DNA of 40,434 nt from a bacterium (GCA_021794475.1 JAJYQS010000056.1:1-40434), one strand, 5' to 3'; shown: positions 1 to 8,698, numbered from the stretch's first letter. The notes: generated by a model from the sequence alone, not told the origin. Made by a program: numbers and translations.

Positions 1-2
1 AA

Positions 3-257
3 CTGGCTTTATATACCGGAGTTTCTTTTTTAGCCGGCGGAATACCGCCCCTGCTGCCTTATTTTTTTATTAAAAACTCGTCCATTGCCGTAATTATTTC
101 TATATTATTCTCAATTTTCGTGCTTATCTTTACAGGACTTGCAAAATCTAAAATAACAAAAACAAAGCCGTTCAAAAGTGCGCTGGAGGTTGTTATAATT
201 GGCGGCATTGCAGCTGCGATAGGATTCATTGCGGGAAGATTCATCGCATTTTATTAA
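3..257 (+). CDS. VIT1/CCC1-family metal transporter, C-terminal part (5' end outside window)
   Basis: This is an open frame running in from the window edge and ending at TAA 255-257; 84 residues are visible. Two hydrophobic segments flank a short basic linker containing TGLAKSKITK, and the tail reads ALEVVIIGGIAAAIGFIAG. This pattern matches the last two helices of VIT1/CCC1 (DUF125) proteins, which move Fe2+/Mn2+ out of the cytosol. Some relatives (MbfA type) carry an N-terminal ferritin-like domain, but whether this one does cannot be seen. Only 23 bp separate its stop from the stop of the convergent MFS gene. The ferritin-like/channel fusion 1.9 kb downstream suggests a local metal-handling theme. 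Confidence 0.75.
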   Translation: MALYTGVSFLAGGIPPLLPYFFIKNSSIAVIISILFSIFVLIFTGLAKSKITKTKPFKSALEVVIIGGIAAAIGFIAGRFIAFY

Positions 258-280
258 CCGCAGCAGTGAAGCAAGTCGGG

Positions 281-1690
281 CTAATATTTTTTTGCAAAAA
301 CTCCAAATAAAATTGCTGCCGTAATTATCATCGCCGCAACAACCGAATAGGCTGAGAGATAATTGTAATAGCTGAAAACAAAGCCGATGACGGCAGGTCC
401 TAAGACAAATCCTAAGTCGCTCAATGTCCGGTAAATCCCTATTGCTTCCTCATAATGTATTTTATCAACGCTATCCATAAGATACAAATTTCTTGCCGGT
501 CCCGAAAATCCGCCTCCGGCGCTTAATAATAGAATTGAGGCGATAAATCCGTCTAAATTATTAAATATTATAAACCAGAGTATGCCTGAGGCAGAAATAG
601 CAAAAGATATTACTATTGACCTTTTTATACCTAATTTATTAATAACCCTGTCCGAGTAATATGTCAGCGCCACGCCTATTAATGCAGATATTGATACAAG
701 AAGCCCGATGTAAGCCTGGTTTATATGTATTATACCCACGCCCACCAATGGTACAAGTTCTCTTCTGGAGCCGATTCTTGAGAAGAAAAAAGAAAAGGTT
801 AAAAGGCATAAAAGCATAAAACTTATATTTGTTATTAAATTTATATATTTTTTTTTCTTATCTAATTTATTCTTATTGATTATATTTGTCGTGCCAGCCT
901 CACTAATTTTATTGGCTTTATTAATTACATCGGCTTCGCTAATTTTATCGGCATCATTTTTTGCATCAGCCTCATTCATTTTATTTGCTTTATTATTAAC
1001 TTCAGCTGCATTTTTTTCTTCTTTTCCGGCTTTTTTAATCACTGTCTGCGGTTCATTTTCTTTTTCTTTATTCTCTTCTTTTTCCCCGTTGTAAAACTTT
1101 TTCAATAATTTTCTATTGTACAATGAAATTGAAAAGCCTATGAGCATTAATATTGCGTATAGCAGAAAGGCGCTTTTGAAATGAAATTTGAAAGCCACGG
1201 CGGCGCCGATGAAAGGCGCTAATCCCATAGACAGCCGTCTTGCTATCATATATTTGCTTAATACTTTAGCTCTTTTTTCATCTTTATAGAGATGTTTAGT
1301 AAGCATTATCATCGAAGACGTATTAATAATTCCAGACCCGAATCCCTCTAGAAATCGGAATATAAACAATTCACCGTAAGAAGTGGAAAAATAGTATCCT
1401 ACAGCTCCAAGTAAAATCATAAACATGCCGACATGCATAAACTGCATTTTAAATTTTTTACTTAATATACTGACCGGTATATTAATTAAAATGCGGGCTA
1501 ATCCAAAAGAGGCTATTATTAAACCTATAGTAACTATACTTGCGCCGAGGCTTTTAGCGTATAAAGGCAAAACTACCGTGTTTAATCCGAGCCCGAAATC
1601 TGCTAAAGCTATTGTAGAAAGTATAGCTATAAGTAAAGATTTTGTGGCTTTATCCGAATCACTTGCTATATTAATTTTTTTGCCATTCAT
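281..1690 (-). CDS. Major facilitator superfamily permease with long charged central loop
   Basis: The 469-residue protein has about 12 hydrophobic segments in two halves, as expected for an MFS transporter. It opens with a short polar stretch, then a first helix containing LLIAILSTIALADFGLG. The loop between helices 2 and 3 (AILINIPVSILSKKFKM-like region) is in the MFS motif A position. The central cytoplasmic loop (about residues 205-285) is unusually long, Lys/Glu/Asn-rich and built of repeats of a KANKISEAD-like unit. Two-domain MFS proteins of this sort export drugs or small metabolites; the substrate cannot be told from sequence. The gene points away from the ferritin-FNT gene and shares a 457-bp divergent upstream region with it. 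Confidence 0.8.
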   Translation of the reverse strand: MNGKKINIASDSDKATKSLLIAILSTIALADFGLGLNTVVLPLYAKSLGASIVTIGLIIASFGLARILINIPVSILSKKFKMQFMHVGMFMILLGAVGYYFSTSYGELFIFRFLEGFGSGIINTSSMIMLTKHLYKDEKRAKVLSKYMIARRLSMGLAPFIGAAVAFKFHFKSAFLLYAILMLIGFSISLYNRKLLKKFYNGEKEENKEKENEPQTVIKKAGKEEKNAAEVNNKANKMNEADAKNDADKISEADVINKANKISEAGTTNIINKNKLDKKKKYINLITNISFMLLCLLTFSFFFSRIGSRRELVPLVGVGIIHINQAYIGLLVSISALIGVALTYYSDRVINKLGIKRSIVISFAISASGILWFIIFNNLDGFIASILLLSAGGGFSGPARNLYLMDSVDKIHYEEAIGIYRTLSDLGFVLGPAVIGFVFSYYNYLSAYSVVAAMIITAAILFGVFAKKY

Positions 1691-2147
1691 TGTTTATGAA
1701 ATTTTTAATGTTGATAAATAGACAGCTGTATAATTAACTGCTTGTCAATATATAGGTGTATAATTAGCTAAATAGAACTAAATAATAAATATTTTTTTTA
1801 ACAGTATATTATTAAAGTGACAATAATGACAATAATGACAATAATGACAATAATGACAATAATGACAATAATGACAATAAAGTTATTAGAGATGATACAC
1901 TAAAATGACTTAAAAGTCAATTGTTATATATTGAATTTAGGTATTCAACTTTTGTTTACTTGAAAAGTATAAAATGTATGATATAATTACATTAATATGC
2001 GTGTTCATGTAGTCATTATTATATACAATTAAATAATAAATTTTATAATTTATCATTAAAAATTGATAAATCAATATAATGCAATATAAATAATATAATA
2101 CAATATAATTAACGCAACTACGCTTAAAACAAACATCTAATAACTTT
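1691..2147. other. Divergent intergenic region, AT-rich, no gene seen
   Basis: This 457-bp spacer lies between the starts of the MFS permease (minus) and the ferritin-FNT fusion (plus). It must hold both promoters but is so AT-rich that no single promoter stands out. Its one clear structure is the seven-copy 9-bp repeat at 1818-1880. A 73-codon minus-strand frame here (1937-2158) has low-complexity Tyr/Ile/Asn composition and no ribosome binding site, so I do not treat it as a gene. Confidence 0.6.
1818..1880. repeat. Seven perfect tandem copies of TGACAATAA
   Basis: The 9-bp unit TGACAATAA repeats seven times without error. Copies start at 1818, 1827, 1836, 1845, 1854, 1863 and 1872. It sits in the spacer between two divergent promoters. 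The unit length is a multiple of three but the array is not in a credible gene. It could be a slippage-prone microsatellite or an array of regulator sites. Confidence 0.95.
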
Positions 2148-3524
2148 ATGGAACACAAAAATATCCTTAATAAAGACCAGATAATAGAACTTTTGCAAAA
2201 ATTCTTAAATGCTGAAATTGCAGGAAGGGATTTATATTTTCAGCAGTCAAAAAATCTTGACGACCCGTCGCTTATTCAGACTTTAAAATCTTTTGCCTCA
2301 AGCGAAAGCGGTCATATAATAAATGTAAGAGACAAAATAACCGAGCTTGGCGGGATACCGCGTTCCGTCAGCGAAGTCCGCGATATTCAAAAGGGTATAA
2401 CAGATGCTTCGCATCAGGTCTCAGCTCCTTTAGATATGCTGAGGATTGATTTAAAACTTGAAGAAATTGCTATCAACGATTATACCGCCGCTTTAGAAAT
2501 CATTGAAGACGCCGGTGTTAAAACATTAATAGAAAATAATCTTGCCGATGAGATACATCACTCGTTATATCTTTCTAAGAAAATAAACGAGATTTTAGAA
2601 AAAACAAAAAATAGAATAGGTGCTATTAGCAGAGTTGAAAGACCCGGCGGCAAAGAACCGTCGGAAATATTTAAAGCCGCCGCCGAAGTAGGACTGCTGA
2701 GACTTAACAGGAGCTGGCTCGAAATGTTTATGTCCGGTTTAATAGCAGGAATGAACGTAACTTTCGGTATTATAGCTTCTTCTTACGTTGCAGGAGCAAC
2801 TGAACCGCTGGTCGGAGGACCCACGTCTAAAATATTCGGCGCTTTGTTTTTTCCGATAGGTTTTATGTTTCTGCTAATAGGCAAAAGCGAACTTTTTACG
2901 GAAAACTTTTTACTCCCTGTAACCACCGTTTTAGCTAAAAAAACTAAAATTAATAAGTTGTTTAAACTATGGGGATTAACCTTAGCCGGCAACATGGGAG
3001 GCATTTTTCTGTTTGCCATAGTTATCGCCAGCTCTTTAGGGCTGCTTCTGCCGGTTTTTGTTATTAACCACATTCATACCGTAGCACATAGCTATATGTC
3101 CCGTTCTCCTTACATTATGGTTCTGAGCGGTATATTTGCAGGATGGCTCATAACGCTTATGACATGGCTTTTAATTGCTTCCAGCGGAACACTGGCGAGA
3201 ATAATTATAATCTGGACGGTAGGTTTTATGATTTATATAGGGTCTTTCAGCCATATAGTCGTCGCTTCTTCCGAAATATTAATATCAATAAATTCAGGTT
3301 CGGGGATGTCATATATTCCATGGTTGACCGAATTTGTTCCGCTGACTATTTTAGGCAACATGATAGGCGGATTATTCTTTGTTACCATATTTCAATATCT
3401 GCAGATACTTCACGCCGGCGGCAAGACTGAGATGAGTCTTTATTCGTCAAGCGAACTTGATATACTCAGCAAGGCGGCGGAAGAGAAAGCGGAAGATGTC
3501 GAAAACATAGAGGATACCTTGTAG
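2148..3524 (+). CDS. Fusion: ferritin-like di-iron domain plus formate/nitrite transporter (FNT)-family channel
   Basis: The protein has 458 residues in two parts. Residues 1-155 form a ferritin/rubrerythrin-like four-helix bundle with a full set of di-iron ligands: E23, E53-x-x-H56, E105 or E106, and E135-x-x-H138. Residues 185-435 are a membrane domain with about six helices and FNT-type sequence (FMSGLIAGMNVTFGI, then LIGKSELFTEN, the usual G-x-x-x-LFTEN element of FNT/YfdC channels). Plain FNT proteins (FocA, NirC, YfdC) are about 260-300 residues and have no ferritin part. The closest design precedent is MbfA, a ferritin-like domain on a VIT1 transporter that exports iron. I infer a metal- or peroxide-linked channel; the transported species is unknown. 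The start ATG lacks a strong Shine-Dalgarno sequence. Confidence 0.8.
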   Translation: MEHKNILNKDQIIELLQKFLNAEIAGRDLYFQQSKNLDDPSLIQTLKSFASSESGHIINVRDKITELGGIPRSVSEVRDIQKGITDASHQVSAPLDMLRIDLKLEEIAINDYTAALEIIEDAGVKTLIENNLADEIHHSLYLSKKINEILEKTKNRIGAISRVERPGGKEPSEIFKAAAEVGLLRLNRSWLEMFMSGLIAGMNVTFGIIASSYVAGATEPLVGGPTSKIFGALFFPIGFMFLLIGKSELFTENFLLPVTTVLAKKTKINKLFKLWGLTLAGNMGGIFLFAIVIASSLGLLLPVFVINHIHTVAHSYMSRSPYIMVLSGIFAGWLITLMTWLLIASSGTLARIIIIWTVGFMIYIGSFSHIVVASSEILISINSGSGMSYIPWLTEFVPLTILGNMIGGLFFVTIFQYLQILHAGGKTEMSLYSSSELDILSKAAEEKAEDVENIEDTL

Positions 3525-3588
3525 GTTGTATTGCATGGTGTGTTGTGCGGTATATTGCCGGACATGCTATAATTCAATAGGCGCTCTG

Positions 3589-3622
3589 TTAAGAGTATGT
3601 TAAAATTAAGAGTATGCTAAAA
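3589..3622. repeat. 17-bp tandem direct repeat upstream of the sHdr operon
   Basis: TTAAGAGTATGTTAAAA (3589-3605) is followed immediately by TTAAGAGTATGCTAAAA (3606-3622), 16 of 17 bases identical. It lies about 165 bp before the first sHdr start codon. Adjacent direct repeats at this distance can be regulator or iteron-like sites. A regulatory role is inference only. Confidence 0.85.
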
Positions 3623-3787
3623 TAGTGTATTACATTGTGAGGGTTTTATTTATATATTTATAACAGATTAAAATAATGCATTGTGCTTATATAAGTTGTT
3701 TTATTATAGAGTGTTGCTACATTATAGCGGTGTTTTAAACTAAATTAGTAAATATAGTCAATATTATTATAAGGAGGACAATAAATA

Positions 3788-4465
3788 ATGGAATATGATG
3801 AAAATGGTGTAAGTATTGTCTCTAATGATTTTAAAAAGGAAATTTTTGAAGAAGCTAAAAAAGATTTCAGATACGAAGAATACGTAAGGGGCTGCCTGAA
3901 TTGCGGAGTATGCACCGGAGGCTGTCCGCCGCATAGGTTTTTTGATTTTTCTCCGAGGATGGTCCTTCAAAATTGTAAATCTAACGACCCCGCGCTTGTA
4001 TGGGGAATGATGGATGAATATGTGTGGGCATGTTTTCAGTGTTTTACGTGCGCTATGATTTGTCCGTTCTTAAATAACCCCGGCGGCGTTATTGCGATAT
4101 TAAGAGAAATTTCTGTCAGAAGGGGGTTCGAATCCGCAAAAAAAGTTTTAAAACCTTATTCCCGTGTTCTTTTAAAGTTGACCGCGTATGGAAATCAGTT
4201 ATCTCCTGATATGATTCAGCCTGATTTTTTTCCTGACTGGGGTCCTCATATAGGTTATGCATCCGAGGATTTGCCGTTAAAAAGGAAAGCTATTCCTATG
4301 CCGACGCTTCAAGTTACAAATCTCGCGTGGGATGTCGCTCCTGAAGCGATGAAAGAGCTATATACTATTTTTGAGGAAGCAGGCGTATTTAAAATTATCG
4401 AAGTGGTCGACCCTTCGCTGTATGAGATAATTCAAGATATTGTAGATGACGTCAGAAGCGAATAG
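3788..4465 (+). CDS. shdrC1: sHdrC1, iron-sulfur subunit of sulfur-oxidation heterodisulfide-reductase-like complex
   Basis: This 225-residue HdrC-like electron-transfer protein has two [4Fe-4S] motifs: C36-x2-C39-x2-C42-x3-C46-P and C82-x2-C85-x2-C88-x3-C92-P. The cytoplasmic sHdr complex (known from Acidithiobacillus and Hyphomicrobium) is required to oxidise sulfane sulfur to sulfite, in concert with lipoate-binding proteins. Gene order identifies the member: it is first in C1-B1-A-H-C2-B2. A strong Shine-Dalgarno (AAGGAGGA, 3772-3779) sits ahead of the ATG. The C-terminal ~110 residues lack recognised motifs, as usual for C1. The 104-bp gap to the next gene is AT-only-rich and could form weak hairpins, but I cannot call a terminator there. 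Confidence 0.9.
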   Translation: MEYDENGVSIVSNDFKKEIFEEAKKDFRYEEYVRGCLNCGVCTGGCPPHRFFDFSPRMVLQNCKSNDPALVWGMMDEYVWACFQCFTCAMICPFLNNPGGVIAILREISVRRGFESAKKVLKPYSRVLLKLTAYGNQLSPDMIQPDFFPDWGPHIGYASEDLPLKRKAIPMPTLQVTNLAWDVAPEAMKELYTIFEEAGVFKIIEVVDPSLYEIIQDIVDDVRSE

Positions 4466-4569
4466 TTCACAAATAGAAAATATAAATAAAACAAGAAAAA
4501 TAATTATATTTATAATTTTTATTTTTTTTGTTTGTACGTTTTTTAGTAAATTAATCGGGAGAACATAAT

Positions 4570-5766
4570 ATGGCTATTGAGATTAGGAACAGATTGGGGC
4601 TTGCCGATGTTAAATCAGACTTTAGACATATCGCAGGCAGAAAAATTGAAAATATTCATAATGAACTTTTGGAACTTGAAGCAAAAGGCGAACTAAAAGT
4701 AATTCACATTACGGACGAGCATAAACCTATTGAAGCCGAAACCCTGTTTGGCTGGAAAAAAAAGATACCTACAACAAAACTATGGCATCACAAATCTTGC
4801 GGACAGTGCGGAAATATCCCCGGCTATCCGGTGTCACTTCTATGGTTTATGAATAAATTCGGTACGGAGTATGTTGACGAAAGAAATCAGACGTCCTGCA
4901 CGGCGTGGAACTATCACGGTTCTGCAACTTCAAATCCGGTAGGTCTTGCTGCGGTTGCTGTCAGAAATTGGCATAGGTCTTATGAATTAGGACTTTTTCC
5001 GTTAATACACTGCGCAACATCTTTTGGAGATTACAAAGAAATGCGCAATCTGCTCGTAGAAAACAAAGAATTGAGAGATGAAGTCAGAAGAATAATGCAC
5101 AAAATAGGCAGAGAACTTGTAATTCCGGAAGAGATAGTTCATTACAGCGAATGGGTTCATGTCATGAGGTTTGAAATAGCGAAGCTTAGAAAATATGATT
5201 TAAGCAATATTATTACGACTGTTCATCCTGCATGTCATTGTTATAAGATGATTCCCGAAGATTGCATCTACGATAAAGACATCTACGCAGGAAAAAGAAC
5301 TGCCGTTTCAACCGGCGTCGCTCTTGCTCTGGGAGCTCAGGTCGCCGATTATTCTACATGGTACGACTGCTGCGGATTTGGATTCAGGCATATATTGACG
5401 GAAAGGGAAGCTTCCAGGTCTTTTGTTATGGATAGAAAGATAAGACCTATGGTGCGCGAAGCTAATTCTGATGTCTGTATAACTCAGGATACCGGATGCA
5501 CTACAACACTCGATAAAAATCAATGGATAGGCAAAGCCATGGGCTATACCGAACAGGTACCGGTTATGGCGGATGTTATGTTTGCCGCTCTCGTATGCGG
5601 AGCCGATGTTTATAAAATAGTTCAGCTTCAATGGCATACTACCGATTGGAGACCGTTATGCGAAAAAATCGGAATTGACTGGAAGAAATCTGAAGAAGAA
5701 TACAACGCATATTTAGAGAAATTGAGAGCCGGCGAAAAACCTGAAAATCTGTATGAATATGCGTGA
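4570..5766 (+). CDS. shdrB1: sHdrB1, heterodisulfide reductase B-like subunit
   Basis: The 398-residue protein is HdrB-related and is longer than a typical HdrB (~300 residues). Cysteines cluster as in a degenerate two-half CCG protein: C77-x2-C80, C110 and C148 in the first half, then C222, C224, the C267-C268-G pair, C303 and C310 in the second. Only the second half keeps a clear CCG, and its last CxxC element is changed (C303-x6-C310). HdrB proteins use such cysteines to hold noncubane [4Fe-4S] clusters that break disulfide or persulfide bonds. So this subunit may keep one full cluster site at most. A GGGAG ribosome site precedes the ATG. Second gene of the sHdr operon. Confidence 0.88.
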   Translation: MAIEIRNRLGLADVKSDFRHIAGRKIENIHNELLELEAKGELKVIHITDEHKPIEAETLFGWKKKIPTTKLWHHKSCGQCGNIPGYPVSLLWFMNKFGTEYVDERNQTSCTAWNYHGSATSNPVGLAAVAVRNWHRSYELGLFPLIHCATSFGDYKEMRNLLVENKELRDEVRRIMHKIGRELVIPEEIVHYSEWVHVMRFEIAKLRKYDLSNIITTVHPACHCYKMIPEDCIYDKDIYAGKRTAVSTGVALALGAQVADYSTWYDCCGFGFRHILTEREASRSFVMDRKIRPMVREANSDVCITQDTGCTTTLDKNQWIGKAMGYTEQVPVMADVMFAALVCGADVYKIVQLQWHTTDWRPLCEKIGIDWKKSEEEYNAYLEKLRAGEKPENLYEYA

Positions 5767-5856
5767 TAATTTATAGCCGGTTCGTTAATATTTACTATCT
5801 GTACCATAATATTAGTTATTTTCATATTTAAATATTTAAAATAGAGGAGGCATTAT

Positions 5857-6900
5857 ATGGCTGAAAATATTCTTGTAATAGGCGGAGGACCCGCAGGACT
5901 TCATGCTGCTATCGAACTTGCCGAATTGGGCGTAAATGTAAGTTTAGTGGAAAGAGACACATTTTTTGGAGGAAATCCGAAAAAATTTAAATATAAATAT
6001 TTATTTCCAGACCTCCAGCCCGCGGAAAACGTTATAGGCGAACTCATCAAAGGCGCTGAATCTAATAATAATATAAAAAAATATCTTTCGGCAAATATTG
6101 AAAGCTTTAAGGAAGACGGCAAAAAATTTAGTGCCGTTATAAAATCAAGCACCGGCAGCGAAACTAAAACGTTTGACTCTGTTATTGTAGCGACAGGTTT
6201 TGAACACTTTGACCCTGCCAAAGATTCAAAATATTCATATCAATTATTTGACGATGTTATAGATATTAAAGATTTAGAAAGAATGATGGGCGAAGGAAAT
6301 TTTACGCGTCCTTCTAACGGCAAACCGCCTAAAAACGTCGCGATAATTTTATGCGTAGGTTCAAGGGACAGGCATGTCGGCAATCAATATTGCTCAAGAG
6401 TATGCTGTACCGTTTCGGTTAAACAGGCTATAGAGCTGAAGGAGCATTTTCCTGAAACGGAGGTTTATATATTCTATATGGATATAAGAACATACGGGTT
6501 TTACGAAGATTTGTACTGGAAAGCCATGGAAGAACACGATGTGCAGATAGTCAAAGGCAGGGTCGCAGAAATTACATCCGGACCTGATAATACGGTAATA
6601 TGTAAGGGCGAAGATACGCTGCTCAGGGGTCCTTTTGAAATACCGTTTGATATGGTGGTGCTTGCTTCCGGTATGGAAGGCGGTCCCCAGTCTCCCGAAA
6701 TGGCGGATAAACTCGGTATAGAGCTTGACGAGCATGGTTTTCTAAAACAGGCGAATGTCACTCTGTCGCCTTTCAAATCAAACAAAGACGGTATTTTTCT
6801 GGCAGGGGCATGCACCGGCCCTAAAGCTATTGCGGATGCAATAGTAGAAGGCGGAGCAGCTGCAATGGATGCTTATATATATGCTAAAAAAAATTCTTAA
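5857..6900 (+). CDS. shdrA: sHdrA, FAD-binding subunit of sHdr complex
   Basis: The protein has 347 residues. The N-terminal dinucleotide fold begins ILVIGGGPAG (G9-G-G-P-A-G) with the acidic end of the second strand at VERD (31-34). The HdrA-type cysteine segment follows: C166-VGSR, then YC179-SRVC183-C184. A late FAD motif reads GIFLAGACTGPKAIADAI. It is much shorter than methanogen HdrA because the ferredoxin-like inserts are absent, as in other sHdrA proteins. It would form the flavin core that links the two B/C pairs. AGAGGAGG (5843-5850) is a strong ribosome site. The next gene starts 51 bp after its stop. Confidence 0.92.
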   Translation: MAENILVIGGGPAGLHAAIELAELGVNVSLVERDTFFGGNPKKFKYKYLFPDLQPAENVIGELIKGAESNNNIKKYLSANIESFKEDGKKFSAVIKSSTGSETKTFDSVIVATGFEHFDPAKDSKYSYQLFDDVIDIKDLERMMGEGNFTRPSNGKPPKNVAIILCVGSRDRHVGNQYCSRVCCTVSVKQAIELKEHFPETEVYIFYMDIRTYGFYEDLYWKAMEEHDVQIVKGRVAEITSGPDNTVICKGEDTLLRGPFEIPFDMVVLASGMEGGPQSPEMADKLGIELDEHGFLKQANVTLSPFKSNKDGIFLAGACTGPKAIADAIVEGGAAAMDAYIYAKKNS

Positions 6901-6951
6901 TCTAATTTGGCTTCGGCTTAATTTAAATTTTGTGAATTCTATTAAAATTTT

Positions 6952-7680
6952 ATGCCGTATATATTAAAGAATAATAAAATAGATTCAAGATACGAAATTA
7001 AATTTTTTGAAATAATCAGAGAAAATTTAAATAATGAAAAATTAGATGAGCTTTATAAACTTTTAGACAAAAAATCCGGCATAATAAAGAATTTTATTAG
7101 CGGCTTAAACTCAGATAATCAAAATTTTGAAGATATTTTATCTCTAATATTTTCTATACGAAGGCATAAGAAAAAAATATTGGACACAATAAGCAGCGAA
7201 AATTTAATTGCGGCATTTAGTGTTTTCAAGGGAAAGAAATCGCAGGAAATAAAAGTGGGGAAATTTCTTGAGATTTTTCCATATGATAATATATTGGTTA
7301 AAAGAGACCTTGCTTTTGAAATTTTGCACTTTCTTGAACCTGAAAGCAATATTTTGTGGACTACATGGATTTATAAACCGGATAACGGAACCGGTTCGCT
7401 GCCTTATATGGCTGATTTTTTAAAAAGAACGTGGGACGGAAATGCTTATATTATGCCGTTTACTCTAAGAGAGATGCGGGATGAAACAGATTATTTATAC
7501 GAGCTTTCATATAAAAATGGTTTTGATATCAAACCTCCGTTCGGCGCGGATATTTTGATGGCTTATATGTATGCGGACTATGTTTTTAAAATGGTTTATG
7601 CGGAATCTAAGTCTTTATCCGTCGGCGTTCCCGATGGATATACTTTAATGAAAAAATTGCTGGGAATTGAAAGATTATAA
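6952..7680 (+). CDS. sHdrH-like hypothetical protein of the sHdr operon
   Basis: This 242-residue soluble protein has no cysteine, no membrane segment and no fold I recognise. Its place between hdrA and hdrC2 is that of the conserved hypothetical (Hyp/sHdrH) gene in sHdr operons, and its size fits. The first half is helical and Lys/Asn-rich. The second half is more conserved-looking, with aromatic motifs (LWTTWIYKP near 134, then NAYIMPFTLREM near 165). The ATG has no clear Shine-Dalgarno, so translation may be coupled weakly to hdrA. The function of this family is not known to me. Position is the main evidence for the name. Confidence 0.75.
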   Translation: MPYILKNNKIDSRYEIKFFEIIRENLNNEKLDELYKLLDKKSGIIKNFISGLNSDNQNFEDILSLIFSIRRHKKKILDTISSENLIAAFSVFKGKKSQEIKVGKFLEIFPYDNILVKRDLAFEILHFLEPESNILWTTWIYKPDNGTGSLPYMADFLKRTWDGNAYIMPFTLREMRDETDYLYELSYKNGFDIKPPFGADILMAYMYADYVFKMVYAESKSLSVGVPDGYTLMKKLLGIERL

Positions 7681-7730
7681 TTAAATTTATTTATTGTTAA
7701 TGTTATAAATTTATCAAGTTATAAATAAGA

Positions 7731-7800
7731 ATTAGAATAATTTATAATTAATAATGACATAAATTGATAAATAATGATTAGAGTAGTTTATAATTAATAA
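7731..7800. repeat. Imperfect 24-bp direct repeat inside the sHdr operon
   Basis: The segments 7731-7754 and 7777-7800 match at 22 of 24 bases. They lie in the 238-bp gap between the H gene and hdrC2, which is wide for an operon. The gap is AT-rich and may hold a second promoter or a processing site; I cannot tell which. Confidence 0.8.
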
Positions 7801-7918
7801 CAATTAAAAACGTAAACGCATGAATATTGCATAGATGTATGAACGGTTAATTAAGTAAGTAATTAAGTAATGAACTGGAACTTAATTAAATTAATATTGC
7901 AATCAGATTGGAGGCACT

Positions 7919-8698
7919 ATGGCTAAAGAGCATAATAAAAATAGCGAAAGACCCGTTGCTGAAAAAGGCGAACATATAATAGCAAGACATCTTATAGACG
8001 ATGATGCAATTAAAGAAGAAAAAAATCTTGTTATTGACGGCGTTGATGTTTCAGGCAGATGGAATACCTTTATTGAAACAAGGGTGGATTCTGAATTTGA
8101 CAGGAGTTTTTTTGACGAAATTCAAAAAACCGTCGTCGGTTCGAGAATTAACAGATGCTGGCAGTGCGGTATGTGCACCGCAAGCTGTACCGTAACGCCC
8201 CTATATAGAAGATTTAATCCGCGCGCATTCATATATATGATGCAACTAGGAAATTTAAAGCTATTGAAAAAATATACAGATGTCGCATGGCGTTGCGTAG
8301 GATGCTATAAATGTTCGCAGAGGTGTCCTAAACAGGTTAATCCCGCAGAAATGATGGAGGCGCTGGCTCTTTTAATAAAAAAATATTTTCCGGAAGAAAT
8401 TAAATCTAAGCATCAGCTTACAATTGATGAAGAGGTTAAGGTAATATATGAAGGCATGATATTGGGACACGGCAGATTAGACCTTGCGAATCTTCACACG
8501 TCGGCTATGAGAAAAATGGGAAAGACTACCGAACTGATGAGTGATAAAGATGAAAGAGGCGCCATTTTTAAAATGATGAAAGACGGGCGCGCATTGTCGG
8601 TTTTAAGACTCGGCAAACCCCATAAATGGCATAAATCTAAGGATGCTATAGATAATTATTTAAGGCATACAGGGACACTTGAACAGGAAAATAATTAA
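7919..8698 (+). CDS. shdrC2: sHdrC2, iron-sulfur subunit of sHdr complex
   Basis: This 259-residue HdrC-like protein has two full [4Fe-4S] motifs: C80-x2-C83-x2-C86-x3-C90 and C126-x2-C129-x2-C132-x3-C136-P. The 75-residue N-terminal extension is charged and the C-terminal ~110 residues are helical. HdrC passes electrons between the HdrB catalytic subunit and the HdrA flavin. TTGGAGGCACT before the ATG is a good ribosome site. It is the fifth gene of the cluster and pairs with sHdrB2 just downstream (53 bp to its preferred start). Confidence 0.92.
   Translation: MAKEHNKNSERPVAEKGEHIIARHLIDDDAIKEEKNLVIDGVDVSGRWNTFIETRVDSEFDRSFFDEIQKTVVGSRINRCWQCGMCTASCTVTPLYRRFNPRAFIYMMQLGNLKLLKKYTDVAWRCVGCYKCSQRCPKQVNPAEMMEALALLIKKYFPEEIKSKHQLTIDEEVKVIYEGMILGHGRLDLANLHTSAMRKMGKTTELMSDKDERGAIFKMMKDGRALSVLRLGKPHKWHKSKDAIDNYLRHTGTLEQENN

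Noticed and set aside
876-1094. 72-codon plus-strand frame inside the MFS gene
   Set aside because: It is the antisense shadow of the repeated charged loop of the permease.
1818-1880. Short regular repeats considered as a CRISPR array
   Set aside because: The units are 9 bp with no spacers and no cas genes are near; it is a simple tandem repeat.
1937-2158. 73-codon minus-strand frame between the MFS and ferritin-FNT genes
   Set aside because: AT-driven Tyr/Ile/Asn composition, no ribosome site, and it overlaps the start of a well-supported gene.
2640-3524. Nitrite or formate named as the substrate of the FNT domain
   Set aside because: Family membership is clear but pore residues cannot be compared here, and the ferritin fusion points to another role, so no substrate is assigned.
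4466-4569. Rho-independent terminator between sHdrC1 and sHdrB1
   Set aside because: The hairpin would be A/T only with mismatches, and termination here would cut the operon; not supported.
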